Counted from the stretch's first letter, positions 49,985-61,677 are shown. The stretch: DNA of 64,000 nt from Paludibacteraceae bacterium (GCA_017450435.1 JAFSTO010000068.1:62001-126000), one strand, 5' to 3'. Numbers and translations are program-made. The notes: a model not told the origin generated them from the letters alone.

Positions 49985-52138
49985 ATGAAATATCTTCAAT
50001 CAGTTCTTCCAATAGCGTTTTTGCTTGTTTTCAGCAACTGTCAGCACCGGCCAACTTTGCATCCGTGCTTGTCACTTACTCCAGAAGCAGCACAACAGAT
50101 AGCACAGTCACACGGAAAATATCCCGTGTTTGACGCATCATTTGAGTATGCTCGCCGCACAGCAGACGAGGCGCTTGCCAAGCCTATTGACGTACCCGTA
50201 CCTAAGCATGCCGCCGGCGGTTATACCCATGAGCAGCATAAAAACAATTACTATGCCATGTATTACGCCGGCATAATGTATCAGGTGACAGGCGAGGAAC
50301 GTTACGCCGCCTTTGTCCGCGATATGCTGTTGGAATATGCGCACCTATACCCTACTCTTGGCGAACACCCATACAAAGGCTCACCGGTACCCGGTCAGCT
50401 CTTCTGGCAGACGCTTAACGAATCGGTGTGGCTACTTCACACGGCCATGGCATACGACTGCGTATATGAGTATTTAGACGCTGATGTGCGCACACACATA
50501 GAGAACGACCTGCTCTTCCGTGTAGCAGCTTTTGTAGAAAACGGCACCGAGGCAAACTACGCAACCTTTAACCGTATGCACAATCACGCCACATGGGCCA
50601 ATGCCGCCGTAGGAATGACAGGTTATGCTACCGGTAACAGAGACCTTGTGGACAAAGCATTATACGGTTCGGAAAAAGATGGCAAGTCAGGCTTTCTGCT
50701 GCAACTGGAAGAACTATTTTCACCCGAAGGTTACTTCACCGAAGGTGCATATTATCTAAGGTACGCTATATGGCCGTTTATGCTCTTTGCCCAAACAATA
50801 GAACTCAACGAACCTGAACTGCACATCTTCGAACGACGCGATGGAATCCTCCTCAAAGCGGTAAATGCATTGTTGCAGCAGTCATATAACGGCGAGATTA
50901 TCCGCGCCAACGATGCTCTAAAGAAAACCTTCAGCACACAAGAAATTGTTGCCGCAGTAGATATCGCCTACTGGGCATCACATGATCCTCAACTTCTGTC
51001 CATAGCACAGCAACAAGGCTCGTTCGTACTGTCGTCAGCAGGCATAACCACAGCAAAAGCCATTGCTGCCGGCAAAGCAGAGCCTTTTAAATACCAATCA
51101 GTACTATATCATGACGGGGCTAATGGTGAAAACGGAGGATTGGCTATCATACGGAGCAGCAAAGCGAGCGACTTCATGTTAGTCTTCAAGGCCACGTCAC
51201 ACGGCTTGTCACACGGACATTACGACAAGTTGACTTGCAGCCTGTATGACAATGGGCATGAGATACTGACCGACTATGGCGCAGCACGATTTCTGAATAT
51301 AGAATCGAAGAGCGGCGGACGATATACTCACGAGAATGACAGCTACGCAATGCAGACCGTAGCACACAACACTGCGGTTGTAGATTGTAAGTCGCATTTC
51401 GGCGGTGACTACGACACATCCATGAAGTATTCGCCGACCATTATCGGCAATCTGGTTGTAAATGACAGTAAGCAACCGTATATTACAGCCATCGTCAGCG
51501 CGACAGACACAACCGCCTATCTTGACAAACACGTGCGTATGAAAAGAACAATGGCGCTGATTGAAACCGAGGAAACAGAGTTTCCTTTTATCTTGGATGT
51601 TTTTCGTTTGACCGCACCGGATTGTCACACCTATGACCTGCCTGTTCACTATAACGGACATCTCATCAACAGTTCCTTTCCTGCAAAAAAGAATGGAACC
51701 GTTCTGTATCCTATGACGGGAAACTACGGATATCAGCACCTATGGAACGAGGGAGAGACTACTCTTACTACCGGCAATGCATGGTTCACTATACTACAGG
51801 ACGACCGCTTCTATTCAGTCATCACCACCGTCGAGCCGACAGCAGGTGCAAAGGTCTTTCTTGTCCGCTCAGGAGCCAACGACCCCGACAATAATCTGCG
51901 CAGCGAACCGGCAGTAATCTTCAGGCAGGAAGGCAAAGCAGAACATGTATTTGCATCTGTTATAATTCCCCATGGGTTATTCGACCCCAATCTTGAACTG
52001 ACAAAAGGTGCGCAGTCACCTGTGGAACAAATACGGGTAATAGAAACAACAGATTCTACTACCACGGTGGAACTGACGCTACAGAACAGCAAAAAACAAA
52101 TAATCCTAAGTGATGAGATGATGTCCTCCGGATACTAA
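49985..52138 (+). CDS. PL17 oligoalginate lyase
   Basis: 717 residues from the ATG at 49985; the frame opens 32 codons earlier but that region is the promoter and operator. Lipoprotein signal with Cys near 19 (LLVFSNC). The N-terminal toroid has NRMHNHATWANAAVGMTGYA with the conserved Asn-His, and EGAYYLRYAIWPF with the Tyr. The heparinase II/III-like C-terminal domain has GLSHGHYDKLTCSLYDNG, DYGAARFLNIESKSGGRYT and TVAHNTAVVDCKSHFGG. PL17 enzymes trim alginate oligomers from the end to unsaturated monomer, giving DEH. The lipoprotein signal places it in the periplasm or membrane. Confidence 0.94.
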   Translation: MKYLQSVLPIAFLLVFSNCQHRPTLHPCLSLTPEAAQQIAQSHGKYPVFDASFEYARRTADEALAKPIDVPVPKHAAGGYTHEQHKNNYYAMYYAGIMYQVTGEERYAAFVRDMLLEYAHLYPTLGEHPYKGSPVPGQLFWQTLNESVWLLHTAMAYDCVYEYLDADVRTHIENDLLFRVAAFVENGTEANYATFNRMHNHATWANAAVGMTGYATGNRDLVDKALYGSEKDGKSGFLLQLEELFSPEGYFTEGAYYLRYAIWPFMLFAQTIELNEPELHIFERRDGILLKAVNALLQQSYNGEIIRANDALKKTFSTQEIVAAVDIAYWASHDPQLLSIAQQQGSFVLSSAGITTAKAIAAGKAEPFKYQSVLYHDGANGENGGLAIIRSSKASDFMLVFKATSHGLSHGHYDKLTCSLYDNGHEILTDYGAARFLNIESKSGGRYTHENDSYAMQTVAHNTAVVDCKSHFGGDYDTSMKYSPTIIGNLVVNDSKQPYITAIVSATDTTAYLDKHVRMKRTMALIETEETEFPFILDVFRLTAPDCHTYDLPVHYNGHLINSSFPAKKNGTVLYPMTGNYGYQHLWNEGETTLTTGNAWFTILQDDRFYSVITTVEPTAGAKVFLVRSGANDPDNNLRSEPAVIFRQEGKAEHVFASVIIPHGLFDPNLELTKGAQSPVEQIRVIETTDSTTTVELTLQNSKKQIILSDEMMSSGY

Positions 52139-52160
52139 AAACAATCTTTAACATACAACT

Positions 52161-52499
52161 ATGAAAACTCGCAGTACAAGTTTTGTCTATGAAAAAGACA
52201 CTAAATGGGAGAATCCCTCTCCCGGTATTCGTCGTCAAGTAATGGCCTACGACGGTCAACTGATGCTCGTAAAGGTATGCTTTGAAAAAGGCGCAATAGG
52301 CAGCCCTCATGAGCACTACCATTCGCAGGCAACATACGTTGCATCCGGCAAATTTGAGTTACAAATCGGTAACGAAAAGAAAGTTCTCTCTGCCGGCGAT
52401 GCATATTACATAGCACCTGACGAACTGCATGGTTGCGTTTGTCTGGAAGAGGGCATATTGATAGATACATTCTCACCAATGAGAGCAGACTTCCTATGA
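52161..52499 (+). CDS. kdgF: KdgF-like cupin, unsaturated uronate linearisation
   Basis: 112 residues, the typical size. Single cupin domain with metal ligands His50, His52, Gln56 and His90 (SPHEHYHSQATYVASGKFEL, then APDELHG). KdgF speeds conversion of 4,5-unsaturated uronate monomers from pectin or alginate to the linear ketonised form. It follows PL17 by 22 bases and overlaps the transporter start by four (ATGA), so it acts directly on the PL17 product. Confidence 0.93.
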   Translation: MKTRSTSFVYEKDTKWENPSPGIRRQVMAYDGQLMLVKVCFEKGAIGSPHEHYHSQATYVASGKFELQIGNEKKVLSAGDAYYIAPDELHGCVCLEEGILIDTFSPMRADFL

Positions 52500-53794
52500 A
52501 AATAAAAGGTTTACGCTGGTGGATATTGGCACTGATAGTGCTTGTCACCATTATCAACTACCTTGACCGCAACACCCTTGGCATCATGTGGGCTCACATC
52601 GTTGATGACCTTGGTCTAATTGACCGTGAGGGCATGAGTGACACGGAGTTTAACAGCCGCAGCAAAGAATTGTTTGCTTACATCAACATGTTTTTCATGG
52701 TAGCCTACGGCATTTCACAAATGCTTTCAGGCAAATTGTATGACAAAATCGGCACACGCTTAGGTTTCACGTTCTCTGCCTTGATATGGGGAATAAGCGA
52801 CATGCTTATGTCACTTGCCACAGGTGTCAAGTCCATTTGTGCCTACCGTGCAGGTTTAGGTTTAGGCGTGGCCGGTCCGTGGCCGGGAACAGTGAAAAGC
52901 AATGCCGAGTGGTTTCCGCAGAAAGAACGGGCATTGGCTCAAGGCTTATTCAACGCAGGAGCATCGATAGGCGCCATACTCGCACCTATTTTAATTGCAC
53001 TGATATGCGCTGCTGTGGGTTGGAAAATGACCTTTATTATTATTGGTGCATTGGCTCCTCTTTGGATAATACCATGGTTGTGGCTGAGAAAAACCGGTCC
53101 GAAAGATCACCCGTACATTACAGAACAAGAGAAAGACTATATTATATCGGGGCAACCGGAGTGCAAAGTCACAAACGACAAAGGTCTGTCATGGGGGCAA
53201 CTACTCTCCCGTCGCAAGAGTTACGCCGTTATACTATCCCGCTTTTTCCTTGACCCTGTATGGTGGATGTTCGTCACCTGGCTGCCTATCTACCTCGGGC
53301 AGAAATACCAGATGGATTTGAAAGCATTGGCAGCTCACATGTGGATTCCATACGTCGGAGCAGCGCTTGGCTCAATAGCCGGAGGCTGGGTATCAAGTCA
53401 TTTGGTAAGTGCAGGAAGGACAATTAATTTTGCCCGCAAAACATCCATCGTAATTGGCGGAATAATAACCCTGCCGGCCCTTATCTACGTGGCATTCGTG
53501 CACGAACCGATGCCGGCTGTATGCTGCATGGCTGTCATTCTCTTCGGATTTCAGTTTACAATGAACAACATACAGACCCTTGCAAGCGACATGTACACCG
53601 GTAAGAGCGTAGGCTCATTAGCCGGCTTAGGCGGAGCTGCTGCCACTCTTGGAACGATTCTGTCCATCTGCTTCATACCAATGCTCACAGCAGGTGATAA
53701 CTGGACACCTTTCTTCATTATGGGAGCAGTGCTTGTGCCGATAAGCGTTTGCTGCGTTTTTATATTCGGCAAAAATATCAGTCATGACATGTAA
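52496..53794 (+). CDS. MFS transporter, hexuronate-type (ACS family)
   Basis: 432 residues from the ATG that overlaps the kdgF stop; an earlier frame opening at 52433 lies within kdgF. About 12 membrane segments. The N-terminal LVTIINYLDRNTLGIMW is typical of the anion:cation symporter family (ExuT-like), and FMVAYGISQMLSGKLYDKIG follows with the MFS loop motif. GLGVAGPWPGTVKSNAEWFP is another family hallmark. It probably imports the unsaturated monomer across the inner membrane, since PL17 acts outside the cytoplasm. Confidence 0.92.
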   Translation: MKIKGLRWWILALIVLVTIINYLDRNTLGIMWAHIVDDLGLIDREGMSDTEFNSRSKELFAYINMFFMVAYGISQMLSGKLYDKIGTRLGFTFSALIWGISDMLMSLATGVKSICAYRAGLGLGVAGPWPGTVKSNAEWFPQKERALAQGLFNAGASIGAILAPILIALICAAVGWKMTFIIIGALAPLWIIPWLWLRKTGPKDHPYITEQEKDYIISGQPECKVTNDKGLSWGQLLSRRKSYAVILSRFFLDPVWWMFVTWLPIYLGQKYQMDLKALAAHMWIPYVGAALGSIAGGWVSSHLVSAGRTINFARKTSIVIGGIITLPALIYVAFVHEPMPAVCCMAVILFGFQFTMNNIQTLASDMYTGKSVGSLAGLGGAAATLGTILSICFIPMLTAGDNWTPFFIMGAVLVPISVCCVFIFGKNISHDM

Positions 53795-53827
53795 ATTGAT
53801 TGTACATTACATTAAAACTAAATAAAA

Positions 53828-54583
53828 ATGAAAAGACTTGAAAACAAAGTAGCCATTGTTACCGGTGGCGCACGAGACCTCGGAAGAGCCGTCTCTCTGA
53901 AACTGGCTTCAGAAGGAGCAAAAGTTGTTGTTAACTATTTTGACAACGAAGATGATGCCAAAGAGACCAAACGAATGATTGAAGAGTTTGGCGGAGTAGC
54001 ACATATCGTACAAGGCGACATGACAAAAGCCGCCGATGTCAAGCACATTGTTGACGAAGCCGTCAAAGCATTTGGCAACGACATTCATGTCCTCGTAAAC
54101 GTTGTTGGCGGTATAGTTGGAAGAAAAAAGATTACAGAGCAGGATGAAGCTTGGTATAATTTCCTGATGGATGTCAATATGAAAAGCTGCTGGTTGTGTA
54201 CTCGTGAAGTTGTTCCTCACATGCCTCACGGTTCCTCTATCATCAACTTCTCCTCACTTGCAGCTCGTGATGGCGGCGGTAATGGTGCATCGATGTACGC
54301 AACAGCCAAAGGTGCAGTAGCCGTCTTCACACGTTCCATGGCAAAAGAGCTTGGACCTGATGGTATTCGCGTAAACGCCGTTGCTCCGGGTACAATTGCA
54401 ACATCATTTCACGACCGTTTCAACACACCTGAAAACCGCGAGAGAATGAAAGGCATTTACCCGCTACGGCGCGAAGGTGATGCCGGAGATGTAGCAGACC
54501 TTGTATGCTTCCTCGCATGTGACGACTCTGACTACATAACAGGAACCAACATTGACATCAATGGCGGTATATTCTTCTCATAA
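53828..54583 (+). CDS. SDR family oxidoreductase, probable DEH reductase
   Basis: 251 residues. NAD(P)-binding TGGARDLGRAV at 12-22, catalytic Ser at ~142-143, Tyr157 and Lys161 (YATAKGAV), and AVAPGTIAT. KLASEGAKVVVNYF at ~25-38 with a following acidic Asp-Asn is neutral on cofactor choice. In alginate operons such an SDR reduces 4-deoxy-L-erythro-5-hexoseulose uronate to 2-keto-3-deoxygluconate. It is last in the operon, 33 bases after the transporter. Substrate is inferred from context. Confidence 0.85.
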   Translation: MKRLENKVAIVTGGARDLGRAVSLKLASEGAKVVVNYFDNEDDAKETKRMIEEFGGVAHIVQGDMTKAADVKHIVDEAVKAFGNDIHVLVNVVGGIVGRKKITEQDEAWYNFLMDVNMKSCWLCTREVVPHMPHGSSIINFSSLAARDGGGNGASMYATAKGAVAVFTRSMAKELGPDGIRVNAVAPGTIATSFHDRFNTPENRERMKGIYPLRREGDAGDVADLVCFLACDDSDYITGTNIDINGGIFFS

Positions 54584-54600
54584 CCGGAGTATCCGAATAT

Positions 54601-54637
54601 AATAAAGGCGGGTAATCAAACATTGCCCGCCTTTATT
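54601..54637. terminator. Bidirectional terminator between alginate operon and parC
   Basis: AATAAAGGCGGG (54601-54612) and CCCGCCTTTATT (54626-54637) form a perfect 12-bp stem with A and T runs on the two sides, so it can end transcripts from both directions. The rest of 54584-54753 holds nothing else. Confidence 0.88.
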
Positions 54638-54753
54638 ATTTACTATAGAATCGTAATTTAATCTGTCAGGATGTATTATACACCTTTCGTTTCAATCGCC
54701 TATGCTCTGAGAAACGGACAAGTGCAGATAAGTTACTGACGGAATGGTCTGCC

Positions 54754-57681
54754 TCAGAATAGCGACATTTGTCCGTCAGAATCAGGCGTAATCGGAAGAC
54801 TATCCTCCGGCATACCGGCGGATATCTCAAGTTTTATTCCGGCTAAAGGGTCAGGAACAGCTGAATCATCCGAGTTTTCGGGATTATCCGAAGATTCTGA
54901 GGTTTCCAAGGTTTCAGAGGATTCCGGGGATTCTGAATCATCGGAGTCTTCTGAGTCATCTGAAACATCCTTGTCGTCAGAAATATCAGAGTGCTCCGGG
55001 ATATCCGGATTTTCCGAATTATCAGTATCTTCTACATCTTCAGGTTCCTCCGAGTCGTTCGTTTTTTCCTGTTCTACAGGTGCAGGGGTTATATCCTCGA
55101 AAGCAGCCACATCATAAGTGGTAACGCGTTTGCCTCGGGCAGAAGAACCTTTAACAGCTATAAACTCACTCATAAGCAACTCAAGCGCTTCGCGGTTCTC
55201 GTCTTTAAACGTTACTTTGAATAGCGCCTCGTCACGATCGGAAAGAAGGACAATATACGACTCAGGATTAGCTCCGAGCATGTTCTGCGATTTTTGAGAG
55301 GCATTCAAGAGGAAGCGTTTGCCATAATAATAACCTTGCTCTGCGTCCCAAAGTATGAGCGACCACGTCTTGTCGGCATCGTACTTCTCAATAATGCGTA
55401 TATTATCGTCGAAATGTGCTGTAAGGTCGAATGTGGACAGGTAATAGTCTCCGGATTGGGTGATAACAAGCACGTGGTCATCACTTTGGAACTCACCGAG
55501 ATATGTACCCATTCCGTCATAATTAATGCGTAGCACATCAGGGTCGAACCACACCTGTCTGCCGCCGAGAGTAGATGCACCTTTGGAACGAAGAGAGATA
55601 GCCTTGACCTCATATTTGGTAAGCACATTTCCCCTTGCGGTACGACTCTTGACAGCGAGAGTGGAAAAATCCATCGTATAGTCATCCTTCTTGAGATGAA
55701 ACGCCGGTTTGAGTTGCACCCTTATCGTTTCCGCCTCACCATTGGGATTAGCGGAGAAATACATCACTCGTGACCCCTGTTTGCCTTGCGTAAGGTCATA
55801 CTCCTTGTCACGTGCAATGCCGGTTACCGCAAAACGTTTCCAGAAACACGTTCCTTTCTTGCCGTCACGATAAACGACATTATAGATAGTCCGCACATCG
55901 TTCTTCTTAAAGACAGCAATATGCAGGATATCCTGCCCGACGAAGAGTTTGTCCGCCACACGCACAACCTTGTATTTTCCGTCACGGTAGAAGAGTATCA
56001 CATCGTCCATGTCGGAGCAATCGAACAGATAGTCATCTTTCTTGAGTCCTGTTCCTATAAATCCATCGGTGCGATTGATATATAGTTTCTCATTAGCCTC
56101 GACAACGGTCTGTGCATTGATAGCGGCGAAATTACGCACCTCTGTTCGGCGTGGATAGCGGGCACCATATCGTTCTTTCAGTCCGCTGAACCACTGCATA
56201 GTGTACTCCGTCAGGTGCGACAGGTTATACTTGACACCCTCGATTTTCTTCTTCAAATCGCGTATCAGTTCATCTGCTTTCTTCGAATCGAAACGCGTGA
56301 TACGAATCATGCGTATTTCGAACAAACGCTCTATATCCTCTCGGCGTACTTCTCTGAGCAGCTTGTCCTTCCACGGTTCAAGAGCCTTATCGACGAATAC
56401 TATTAGTTTTTCCTTGTCAGGTGCCTGTTCGTAACCTTCTTCCTTATATATACGATTTTCGATGAAGATACGCTCCAGCGATGTAAAGAACAGTTGTTCC
56501 TCAAGTTCTCCTTTTTGGATTTCCAATTCCCACTTAAGCAGTGCCATTGTGTGGTCAACCGACTGCTTAAGCAAGCTGGTGACATTAGTAAAGACCGGGG
56601 TCTTGTCTTGTATAACGCAACAGTTCGGAGAAACAGAAAGCTCGCAATCGGTGAAGGCATACAGCGCATCGATGGCTTTGTCAGAAGACACACCCGGCTG
56701 CAGGGTGATAACAATATCCGCCTCTGCAGCAGTAAGGTCTTCCACCTTGCGGATTTTAATCTTTCCCTTCTGGTTTGCCTTTAGTACCGACTCTATCAGT
56801 TTGGGGACTGTAGTACCGAATGGAATCTCGGTTATCTCAAGCGTTTTCGGGTCTATCTTCGAAATTTTGGCACGGATTTTCACCACACCACCCCTTTCGC
56901 CGTCATTGTACTTTGACACGTCTATACTTCCCCCTGTCGGGAAGTCCGGATAGAGGCGAAAATCTTCGTTTTTGAGATAGGCAAGAGCAGCATCACAAAG
57001 CTCACAGAAGTTATGCGGCAGGACCTTCGAGTTAAGCCCCACAGCAATACCTTCCACTCCCTGCGCAAGCAGCAACGGGAACTTGACCGGCAGATTGACG
57101 GGCTCGTTCTTGCGCCCGTCGTAACTCTTCATCCAGTGTGTTGTCTTGGAATTAAAAACCGTCTCCAACGCGAACTTCGAAAGCCTTGCCTCGATGTATC
57201 GCGGTGCAGCAGCACCGTCACCGGTAAGAATATTGCCCCAGTTTCCCTGACAATCGATTAGCAGGTCTTTCTGACCGAGTTGCACGAGAGCATCACCGAT
57301 GGAAGCGTCACCGTGCGGGTGATACTGCATCGTCTGCCCGACGATGTTAGCCACCTTGTTGTACTTGCCGTCGTCCACACACTTCATAGCGTGTAGGATT
57401 CGGCGCTGTACAGGCTTCAATCCATCATATACATTTGGAACAGCCCGCTCCAAAATAACGTATGAAGCATAGTCCAGAAACCAGTCCTGATACATGCCCG
57501 TAAGATGATACTTGACAGCATCGTTAAAGGCGTTAGACTGTGGCCTATATGACGAATGTTGCACAGTCTCTTCCGACTGTGCATCATTCTCATCCGCTGC
57601 TATATCCGAGGCAATAACCACCTCCTCGCCCGACTCGTCGCCTGCGATAGCAGTACCTGTCAATTCATCATCCTCGTGCAT
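54754..57681 (-). CDS. parC: DNA topoisomerase IV subunit A
   Basis: 975 residues. The breakage-reunion core starts near 55 (YASYVILERAVPNVYDGLKP, VQRRILHAM); the catalytic Tyr is at 162 in AAPRYIEARLSKF. HPHGDASIGDALV is the usual helix. The C-terminal beta-pinwheel is present. After it, ~100 residues are nearly all Ser, Asp, Glu, Pro (from about residue 870), then a short ending QMSLF. A charged N-terminal extension of ~50 residues also precedes the core. Its ParE partner is not in the window. The acidic tail length is well beyond normal ParC. Confidence 0.93.
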   Translation of the reverse strand: MHEDDELTGTAIAGDESGEEVVIASDIAADENDAQSEETVQHSSYRPQSNAFNDAVKYHLTGMYQDWFLDYASYVILERAVPNVYDGLKPVQRRILHAMKCVDDGKYNKVANIVGQTMQYHPHGDASIGDALVQLGQKDLLIDCQGNWGNILTGDGAAAPRYIEARLSKFALETVFNSKTTHWMKSYDGRKNEPVNLPVKFPLLLAQGVEGIAVGLNSKVLPHNFCELCDAALAYLKNEDFRLYPDFPTGGSIDVSKYNDGERGGVVKIRAKISKIDPKTLEITEIPFGTTVPKLIESVLKANQKGKIKIRKVEDLTAAEADIVITLQPGVSSDKAIDALYAFTDCELSVSPNCCVIQDKTPVFTNVTSLLKQSVDHTMALLKWELEIQKGELEEQLFFTSLERIFIENRIYKEEGYEQAPDKEKLIVFVDKALEPWKDKLLREVRREDIERLFEIRMIRITRFDSKKADELIRDLKKKIEGVKYNLSHLTEYTMQWFSGLKERYGARYPRRTEVRNFAAINAQTVVEANEKLYINRTDGFIGTGLKKDDYLFDCSDMDDVILFYRDGKYKVVRVADKLFVGQDILHIAVFKKNDVRTIYNVVYRDGKKGTCFWKRFAVTGIARDKEYDLTQGKQGSRVMYFSANPNGEAETIRVQLKPAFHLKKDDYTMDFSTLAVKSRTARGNVLTKYEVKAISLRSKGASTLGGRQVWFDPDVLRINYDGMGTYLGEFQSDDHVLVITQSGDYYLSTFDLTAHFDDNIRIIEKYDADKTWSLILWDAEQGYYYGKRFLLNASQKSQNMLGANPESYIVLLSDRDEALFKVTFKDENREALELLMSEFIAVKGSSARGKRVTTYDVAAFEDITPAPVEQEKTNDSEEPEDVEDTDNSENPDIPEHSDISDDKDVSDDSEDSDDSESPESSETLETSESSDNPENSDDSAVPDPLAGIKLEISAGMPEDSLPITPDSDGQMSLF

Positions 57682-57705
57682 CCTTGCGTCATTAGAAAGC
57701 TTTGA

Positions 57706-57873
57706 TTATTGCACGTATTTGTTGATGAGTATATAGCCCAAAATACCTACTACCTCAAGTACAAGCGAGGTGGCAAGCAAAGCATTGCTCGGCACTGCAA
57801 AAAAATACACTACCAAGCAGATAACACCACACAAAACAAGGAAAATTCCAAGATATTGCAAAAATGTTTTCAT
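57706..57873 (-). CDS. Small membrane protein upstream of parC
   Basis: 55 residues, ATG at 57873, stop TAA at 57706-57708. It begins MKTFLQYLGIFLVLCGVICL and has two hydrophobic segments (~7-26 and ~31-50) joined by a short turn (AVPSNA), ending NKYVQ. A two-pass hairpin in the inner membrane is likely. It lies 24 bases upstream of parC behind a good promoter, so the two are probably one transcript. I do not know a function. Confidence 0.7.
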   Translation of the reverse strand: MKTFLQYLGIFLVLCGVICLVVYFFAVPSNALLATSLVLEVVGILGYILINKYVQ

Positions 57874-57953
57874 TGTATAAATTGATTTTAAATATTGATA
57901 TAAATTGCCTTATCGCCATACCGGACGAACACTCCCGCCCGACAACAGCACTG

Positions 57954-57983
57954 CAAAGTTACAAAAAAATCTCTAAATAACAA
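57954..57983 (-). promoter_or_regulatory. Promoter of the small membrane protein and parC
   Basis: Minus strand TTG (57981-57983), 19 bases, TAACTTTG (57954-57961), about 80 bases before the start codon at 57873. Confidence 0.7.
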
Positions 57984-58006
57984 AATTAGAGCATGATTTT
58001 TCAAAA

Positions 58007-59317
58007 TTATCTTATCTTTAGCGTCAGAATAGTGAACGCAGCAAGAATGATTGTCACGAGCCAAAACCTCACTGTAATTTTGTTCTCATGATGCAACTCC
58101 TGCTTTCCCTTGAAGAAAACCGTGCTCATCGGGTCCACCTGCTCGAGCGAGGTACGGAAGTGGTCATGAACAGGTGTTCTTTTCCACGTCCGTACAGGGT
58201 GTCCCTTACGTTTGGTGAATTTAAACACTTGTGTTTGCACTATAACCGACAAACTTTCCACGAGCCACACCCCGCATAGGATAGGGATGAGCAACTCCTT
58301 ATGAATGATACAAGCGCACACAGCCACAATGCCACCGATAGTAAGGCTGCCCGTATCGCCCATAAATATCTGCGCCGGATAGGTGTTGTACCACAGAAAA
58401 CCGATTAGTGCCCCGACAAAGGCACCAAGATACACAACCAGTTCCTCGCTACCGGGTATGTACATCACATCAAAATAATCCGCCCACACAGTTGAGCCGC
58501 TCACATAGGCCAAAACAATTAATGCTATACCAATGATTGCAGAATTGCCGGCACACATACCATCCATTCCGTCATTCAGATTAGCACCATTAGATACCGC
58601 AGCTACTACAAAGATTATCATCATTACGAAGAGTATCCATCCGGCACGATACATATATGGTTCGCCAAGCCATGAGAACAGGTCTGCGTAATTGGCATTG
58701 TGGTTTTTCACAAAAGGAATGGTTGTTCTTGTCGATTTTACATCAGGACTCTTTACTATCTGCTCTGCCACATACGTATTGTCGTCACCGGCGTCTGCCG
58801 TACTGCCGACCACATATCGCACCTCCACAGTCTCATTCATCACGGCAGCCGGCGCATAACGAAGAGTTAAACCGACCAAGAGTCCGAGTGCTACCTGACC
58901 GGCTATCTTTATCCATCCGTTCAGACCGTCCTTGTTCTTGCGGAAAGTTTTAATATAATCGTCAGCAAATCCCAAAGCTCCAAGCAGTAACGTAGTAATA
59001 AGCATAAGAAGCATATACACGTTCCCGAGTTTTCCCATAAGCAAAGCTCCTGTCAGTATAGCCACTATGATAACTATACCTCCCATCGTAGGAACCCCCA
59101 CTTTCTTTGTATTAAACGGGTCGGTCTTGGCATCACGCTGCGTCTCACTGATATGCTTACGACGAAGCAACCTGATAAAATACTTTCCGAACCACATTGA
59201 CGTGAGCAGAGCTATAACGCCCGCCATGATTGCCCTGAACGAGATATACTGCCACAAACCGGCTCCGGCAAAGTGACCGAAAGAGGACTGAAGATAATTA
59301 AAAAGATAATAAAACAT
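58007..59317 (-). CDS. mraY: Phospho-N-acetylmuramoyl-pentapeptide-transferase
   Basis: 436 residues, about ten membrane segments. MraY transfers phospho-MurNAc-pentapeptide to undecaprenyl phosphate, making lipid I on the inner membrane. Motifs: GIVIIVAILTGALLMG, LLGALGFADDYIKTFRKNKDGL with the Asp pair, VAAVSNGANLNDGMDGMCAG, and GVWLVESLSVIVQTQVFKFT near the end. An insert around residues 160-205 (DAGDDNTYVAEQIVKS) is as in other Bacteroidetes MraY, which are about 420 residues. Usual dcw cluster neighbours are absent. Confidence 0.95.
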   Translation of the reverse strand: MFYYLFNYLQSSFGHFAGAGLWQYISFRAIMAGVIALLTSMWFGKYFIRLLRRKHISETQRDAKTDPFNTKKVGVPTMGGIVIIVAILTGALLMGKLGNVYMLLMLITTLLLGALGFADDYIKTFRKNKDGLNGWIKIAGQVALGLLVGLTLRYAPAAVMNETVEVRYVVGSTADAGDDNTYVAEQIVKSPDVKSTRTTIPFVKNHNANYADLFSWLGEPYMYRAGWILFVMMIIFVVAAVSNGANLNDGMDGMCAGNSAIIGIALIVLAYVSGSTVWADYFDVMYIPGSEELVVYLGAFVGALIGFLWYNTYPAQIFMGDTGSLTIGGIVAVCACIIHKELLIPILCGVWLVESLSVIVQTQVFKFTKRKGHPVRTWKRTPVHDHFRTSLEQVDPMSTVFFKGKQELHHENKITVRFWLVTIILAAFTILTLKIR

Positions 59318-59363
59318 TTTACTTAATCAGAGGTTGAAATACACTATTAACACTACCGTTTTG

Positions 59364-59395
59364 CAAAGTTACTGCTTTTTTGCGACTTCTACAAA
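59364..59395 (-). promoter_or_regulatory. Promoter of mraY
   Basis: Minus strand TTTG (59392-59395), 20 bases, TAACTTTG (59364-59371), 46 bases before the mraY start. Between this and the gyrB promoter (59396-59529) I see nothing further. Confidence 0.7.
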
Positions 59396-59529
59396 CAAAA
59401 TCTCAAAATCTTCGATTTAAGGACATTTGCCGGTGCATTTCGACAGGGGGTCGGCAAGACGGGAAACGGCGCAGAAGCGCGTTTATTTGCCACAGGAGAC
59501 GTTTTCCGTATTTTTATTTAATTTTTCTG

Positions 59530-59560
59530 TTGTGTAATTCAAGGATTTTGTGTAACTTTG
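59530..59560 (+). promoter_or_regulatory. Promoter of gyrB
   Basis: TTG (59530-59532), 20 bases, TAACTTTG (59553-59560), 63 bases before the gyrB ATG. It fixes 59624 as the start in preference to an upstream opening of the frame. Confidence 0.75.
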
Positions 59561-59563
59561 TAA

Positions 59564-61621
<2,058 letters not shown>

Positions 61622-61677
61622 TCATCCGGCTTAAGTAACAGAACACACAAACAGTAAATCATTTAAACCCCAATACT

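Noticed and set aside
51209..51739. Reverse-strand frame of 176 codons in the PL17 gene
   Set aside because: PL17 motifs cover the same bases on the forward strand.
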